DNA of 18,048 bases from Armatimonadota bacterium. Its GTDB lineage: Bacteria > Armatimonadota > Fervidibacteria > Fervidibacterales > Fervidibacteraceae. The notes beneath the pieces were generated by a model. It saw nothing but the letters and a program-made list of their open reading frames with translations, did not search any database and was not told where the DNA came from. The translations under genes were made by a program, and so were the position numbers. The stretch spans positions 1 to 18,048 of the forward strand of contig JANZZQ010000009.1 in NCBI GenBank assembly GCA_026419315.1, in the 5' to 3' direction. Below, one piece after another: positions 15,540 to 18,048 of this stretch. Within the stretch, counting starts at the first letter, position 1. The number at the start of each line of letters is the position of its first letter.

Positions 15540-15589
15540 CCCGTTGCTTTCAACGGGAGTCCGCTTTAGCGGGCTTTGGCTTTAAGCCC
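15540..15589 (+). repeat. Three tandem small stem-loops between aquaporin and CobW genes
   Basis: Three inverted repeats follow one another: CCCGTTG/CAACGGG (15540-15546 and 15551-15557, loop CTTT), CCGC/GCGG (15561-15564 and 15569-15572, loop TTTA) and GGGCTT/AAGCCC (15571-15576 and 15584-15589); the last two overlap by two bases. The loops are T-rich and similar. There is no T-run after them, so this is more like a palindromic repeat cluster or a structured leader than a plain terminator. Confidence 0.55.
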
Positions 15590-15617
15590 CTGAATCAAAT
15601 CGGGGACAAACTTTCAA

Positions 15618-15623
15618 GGAGGT
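15618..15623 (+). promoter_or_regulatory. Ribosome binding site of the CobW-like gene
   Basis: GGAGGT within AAGGAGGTG overlaps the in-frame GTG at 15622, which rules that start out. The next in-frame start, ATG 15634, is 10 bases downstream. Confidence 0.65.
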
Positions 15624-15633
15624 GCGTTTTTGG

Positions 15634-16773
15634 ATGGCAAATCAATTGCAAAAGCCAAAAGAGTTGCACTCCCAAAAGCCAGTTCGCGTTATCTTCACTG
15701 GCGGGTTTTTGGGCGCAGGTAAAACCACGGCGCTCGGGTCAATAGCGAGAAAATTGCTCCAACAGGGCCTGACAGTTGGTTTGGTCACTAACGACCAGGC
15801 GGCGAATTTGGTTGACACCGCAATTGTCGGTGAGTTGGGTGTTCCCGTTGCGGAAGTTGCTGGGGGTTGTTTCTGTTGCAGGTTCACCGACTTGGTTGAC
15901 GCCACAGAACAAATCCTCGCTAAAAACCCAGATGTCCTTTTGGGTGAACCGGTCGGAAGTTGCACCGATTTGGCTGCAACAGTTGTTAACCCACTCAAAC
16001 TCTTTTACGGCGACATCTTCCGAATTGCACCCTTTTCGGTGCTCGTTGACCCTCAAAGGGTGCAGGAGTTCGTTTTGAAAGAGGCACCAACGCGATTCCC
16101 AGAAGAGGTCTCCTACATCTTCAGGAAGCAACTTGAGGAGGCTGACATAATCGTGCTCAACAAAATTGACACCCTTTCACCCGACGAAGCCGACCGAATG
16201 TTCAATGCCCTGAAGGAGTTGCAGCCCAATAAGCCCGTCTTGAAAGTTTCAGCGCTGCGCGGCGATGGCGTTGATGAATGGCTCCAAATGCTCATGAGCG
16301 ATGCACCCGCAGGCTCTCACATTTTGCGCGATATTGATTACGACACTTATGCGAAGGGCGAAGCGGTTTTGGGATGGCTCAACGCTACCGTTAGGCTCGT
16401 TGGCTCGCCGAAATTTGATGCCGACCGATTCGCCAAAGCGATGATGAGTGAGCTGCAAACTGCCGTGAACTCTCGCGACGCTGAAGTGGCTCACTTGAAG
16501 TTTTTGCTGACCAGTGGAATGCAAATGTTGCGCGGGCATTTGACCAAAGCCGACGCGGAACCAAGTTTCGTCGGCGAGTTAGGTGAAGTTGTCGAAGCAA
16601 CTTTGGTCCTCAACGCGCGAGTGGCGCTATCACCCGAAGCGCTCAGCAGCATCGCAACACAAGCGATTTTGAACGCAGCAAAAACTGTCAATGCCGAAGC
16701 GGAGATTTTGAGCATCCAATCCTTCAGCCCGCCTTACCCGCGACCCCCGTATCGGTTAAGCGAGCCCGTCTGA
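15634..16773 (+). CDS. CobW/COG0523-family GTPase (metal-related)
   Basis: A 379-residue G3E GTPase. The P-loop is GGFLGAGKTT (23-32), a conserved EVAGGCFCC region has the C-x-C-C metal motif (Cys79, Cys81, Cys82), EPVGSC (105-110) is the Walker B/switch area, and NKID (176-179) is the guanine-specificity motif. The C-terminal part (about 240-370) has an unusual sequence without the His-rich stretch of zinc chaperones. COG0523 proteins insert or deliver metals (cobalt, zinc, nitrile hydratase iron/cobalt); the metal here cannot be determined. It follows the aquaporin gene on the same strand, behind tandem stem-loops. The start is ATG because the earlier GTG overlaps the Shine-Dalgarno sequence. 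Confidence 0.92.
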   Translation: MANQLQKPKELHSQKPVRVIFTGGFLGAGKTTALGSIARKLLQQGLTVGLVTNDQAANLVDTAIVGELGVPVAEVAGGCFCCRFTDLVDATEQILAKNPDVLLGEPVGSCTDLAATVVNPLKLFYGDIFRIAPFSVLVDPQRVQEFVLKEAPTRFPEEVSYIFRKQLEEADIIVLNKIDTLSPDEADRMFNALKELQPNKPVLKVSALRGDGVDEWLQMLMSDAPAGSHILRDIDYDTYAKGEAVLGWLNATVRLVGSPKFDADRFAKAMMSELQTAVNSRDAEVAHLKFLLTSGMQMLRGHLTKADAEPSFVGELGEVVEATLVLNARVALSPEALSSIATQAILNAAKTVNAEAEILSIQSFSPPYPRPPYRLSEPV

Positions 16774-16922
16774 AATTGGGGGAAGTTTGCTTTTCAGGCG
16801 CACCGGATTTTAGTTTCGTGGTAACTTTGCACCTAACTCGTCTTTCCAATCCGCTCAGGTTGACGAGGCTGATGCAGACAGCTCAAAATTGCTACTCCGC
16901 CTCGCAGCTAATCATGAGCCCA

Positions 16923-17426
16923 TCAAAACTTTCGGAACCGTTCTTTGGGCGCGTTGCAGATTGGACATCGGTCGGGTGGCTCCCCTTCAACCGTGTGACC
17001 GCAGATTTCGCATATGTAAATGTCGCCTATTTCGGCATCCTTGCCAGCCTCAATCGCTTCCTTAGCCTTGCGGAACATTTCGGCGTGAATTTTCTCCGCC
17101 TCCATCGCCCAATTTGCGCTTCGCTCAGCAGCTTTCTCGTTCTGCAACTTCGCAACTTCAACATAGACTGGATACATTTCTTCAACTTCAAAAGTTTCGC
17201 CTTCAATCGCCTTTGCGAGGTTGTCGGCTGTCTTGCCGATTCCGCCGAGCGCCCTCAAATGGTTCGTTGCGTGGACTAACTCGGCAAAAGCTATCGCTGT
17301 GAACAACCTCGCGACATTTTCAAACCCGTGTCTTTTTGCTTCTTCTGCGTAAATGAGATAGCGGGTGTGAGCCTGACTTTCGCCAGCGAACGCTGCCTTC
17401 ATGTTCTCTTCCGTCATCTTCCTCAC
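16923..17426 (-). CDS. rbr: Rubrerythrin
   Basis: A 167-residue peroxide-reducing diiron protein. The ferritin-like domain starts FAGESQAHTRY, with diiron ligands readable at Glu16, Glu49-x-x-His52, a Glu cluster near 79-83 and Glu111-x-x-His114. The C-terminal rubredoxin-type iron site is C-x-x-C (139, 142) and C-x-x-C (154, 157) in YICEICGH...DRCPICNAP. It lowers H2O2 with electrons from rubredoxin-like donors and marks an anaerobic or oxygen-sensitive lifestyle. The start is GTG, giving MRKMTEEN, the usual family N-terminus; GGGGGTGAG lies about 6 bases upstream. An ATG three codons later has a poorer spacing. It is convergent with the CobW gene, 149 bases apart, with no clear terminator between. 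Confidence 0.96.
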   Translation of the reverse strand: MRKMTEENMKAAFAGESQAHTRYLIYAEEAKRHGFENVARLFTAIAFAELVHATNHLRALGGIGKTADNLAKAIEGETFEVEEMYPVYVEVAKLQNEKAAERSANWAMEAEKIHAEMFRKAKEAIEAGKDAEIGDIYICEICGHTVEGEPPDRCPICNAPKERFRKF

Positions 17427-17758
17427 TTCAACTCACCCCCAAGCAAATTTGCCCTTGCACCAAATTTTAGGGCTGAAAACAACTGAAACCGCTGTAGGGG
17501 CAGACCTTGACAAGGCAAACCCATCGGGCTTTTGCGCCGCTCCCACCCGCTTCATGGCTGACAACAAAGCTAAGGCACGATTTGAAACCGTGCCGACCAA
17601 ACTCTTGAGCCAGCAAAATTCCCGTGCTAACGGAAAGAGCGGGTTTGAAGACCATGCACCGCTTGTTTTGGCGAAAAATTTGAACTTTTTGATGGGCTGC
17701 TGCATCAAAGTGATGGAAGCGGGAAATTGGAAGCTCACTAAAAGGCAGGCGAGAAAAA
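17427..17758. other. 332-base intergenic region between rubrerythrin and the sigma factor gene
   Basis: This divergent region separates the rubrerythrin start (minus) from the sigma factor start (plus). A 122-codon plus-strand ORF covers most of it but ends inside the sigma gene's first codons, looks compositionally random and has no recognisable domain, so it is not called. One imperfect palindrome is present (17574-17594). A TAAAAT -10-like box for rubrerythrin can be seen on the minus strand near 17467, without a convincing -35. Nothing else is recognised. Confidence 0.5.
17574..17594. repeat. Imperfect palindrome (copy 2 of the putative dispersed family)
   Basis: The arms GGCACGATTT and AAACCGTGCC pair with one mismatch around a central G. 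Like the palindrome at 11057 it starts GGCA, has a TTT/AAA centre, ends TGCC and is followed by GAC. It lies between divergent genes. Confidence 0.5.
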
Positions 17759-18048
17759 GTGCAATTTGAAGCTGGTGCCAAGCTGAAGGTTTTTGCGCTG
17801 CCAAGGGAATCGGAAGAAAGCGATTTGCTGAGTCGCCGCCAAACCGGAAATGCGGAAGCGTTTGCTCTATTGCTGCAAAGATACCGCAACCGAATTTTCA
17901 ACTTGGCTTGGCAGTTGCTCGGTGACCGAGATGAAGCCGAAGATGTCGCCCAAGAAACTTTCCTTCAAGCCTTTGAGCACTTGCATGAGTTTCGTGGTGA
18001 ATCTCAAATTTCCACTTGGCTCTACCGCATCGCTGTCAACGCCTGCAT
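17759..18048 (+). CDS. ECF-type RNA polymerase sigma factor (3' end cut by window edge)
   Basis: The 96 visible codons contain sigma70 region 2. Around residues 33-55 the sequence reads EAFALLLQRYRNRIFNLAWQ, the 2.1 helix. DRDEAEDVAQETFLQAF (56-72) is the classic 2.2 core-binding motif, and FRGESQISTWLYRIAVNAC (78-96) is 2.3-2.4, which melts and reads the -10 element. The sequence then leaves the window, so region 4 and any linked anti-sigma gene are not seen. The first in-frame start after the upstream stop is a GTG at 17759, with only a weak AGGCGAG before it, so the exact start is uncertain. ECF factors commonly answer envelope or oxidative stress; the rubrerythrin next to it is divergent, which hints at but does not show a shared control. 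Confidence 0.9.
   Translation, partial: MQFEAGAKLKVFALPRESEESDLLSRRQTGNAEAFALLLQRYRNRIFNLAWQLLGDRDEAEDVAQETFLQAFEHLHEFRGESQISTWLYRIAVNAC

Noticed and set aside
17401..17769. 122-codon plus-strand ORF before the sigma factor gene
   Set aside because: It overlaps the rubrerythrin start on the other strand and the sigma gene start, shows no domain, and has no ribosome binding site.
1..18048. CRISPR arrays, insertion sequences, tRNA or rRNA genes
   Set aside because: I saw no regularly spaced direct repeats, no transposase with flanking inverted repeats and no tRNA-like cloverleaf on reading through both strands.

Overview
The window looks like chromosomal DNA of a moderately GC-rich bacterium, probably a member of the Armatimonadota ('Candidatus Fervidibacter'-like). 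This inference rests mainly on one type IV prepilin-like (DUF1559-type) protein, whose segment after the methylation motif (FPVFARVREKAR..., then YSNDWDETYP) is of a kind abundant in that phylum. A rubrerythrin, an aquaporin and standard GGAGGT ribosome binding sites do not contradict it. No rRNA, tRNA, CRISPR array or intact insertion sequence was seen.

Left half (1-8699, all minus strand): an exopolysaccharide/surface-glycan cluster. In transcription order: a Wzc-type chain-length determinant/tyrosine kinase (8699-6552), a Wzt-type ABC transporter ATPase with a C-terminal extension (6472-5150), a 323-base gap holding only short doubtful ORFs, a GT2 glycosyltransferase (4826-3981) overlapping a GT4 glycosyltransferase (3981-2797) by one base, a glutamine-hydrolysing asparagine synthetase homologue (2764-887), and a NodB-type polysaccharide deacetylase cut by the left edge (817-1). 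A good sigma70-like promoter lies just upstream of wzc. No Wzm permease, Wza porin, flippase or polymerase is in the window, so export must rely on genes elsewhere.

Middle (8700-12510): a 77-residue protein resembling the C-terminal two thirds of HPr, with its own near-consensus promoter; a divergent membrane-anchored HtrA/DegP-type serine protease with one PDZ domain; a convergent membrane-anchored protein of 170 residues built from a repeated D-x-x-G-K-x-R-I motif, whose stop codon abuts that of the protease; and a solitary trpB.

Right part (12511-18048): a prepilin-like protein, a secreted transglutaminase-like protein, a NIP-type aquaporin and a CobW/COG0523 GTPase (all plus strand), a rubrerythrin (minus strand), and the start of an ECF sigma factor running off the right edge. 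Intergenic palindromes recur (11057, 15540-15589, 17574); two of them look like copies of one repeat family.

Several starts were moved inward from the longest ORF because the first possible start overlaps a perfect Shine-Dalgarno sequence. The corrected starts lie 7-10 bases after GGAGGT. No clearly new multi-gene system was found. The most novel-looking items are the 170-residue repeat protein, the HPr-like protein lacking the phospho-histidine, the G-quadruplex-like heptad repeat inside wzt, and the aquaporin's unusual selectivity-filter residues.
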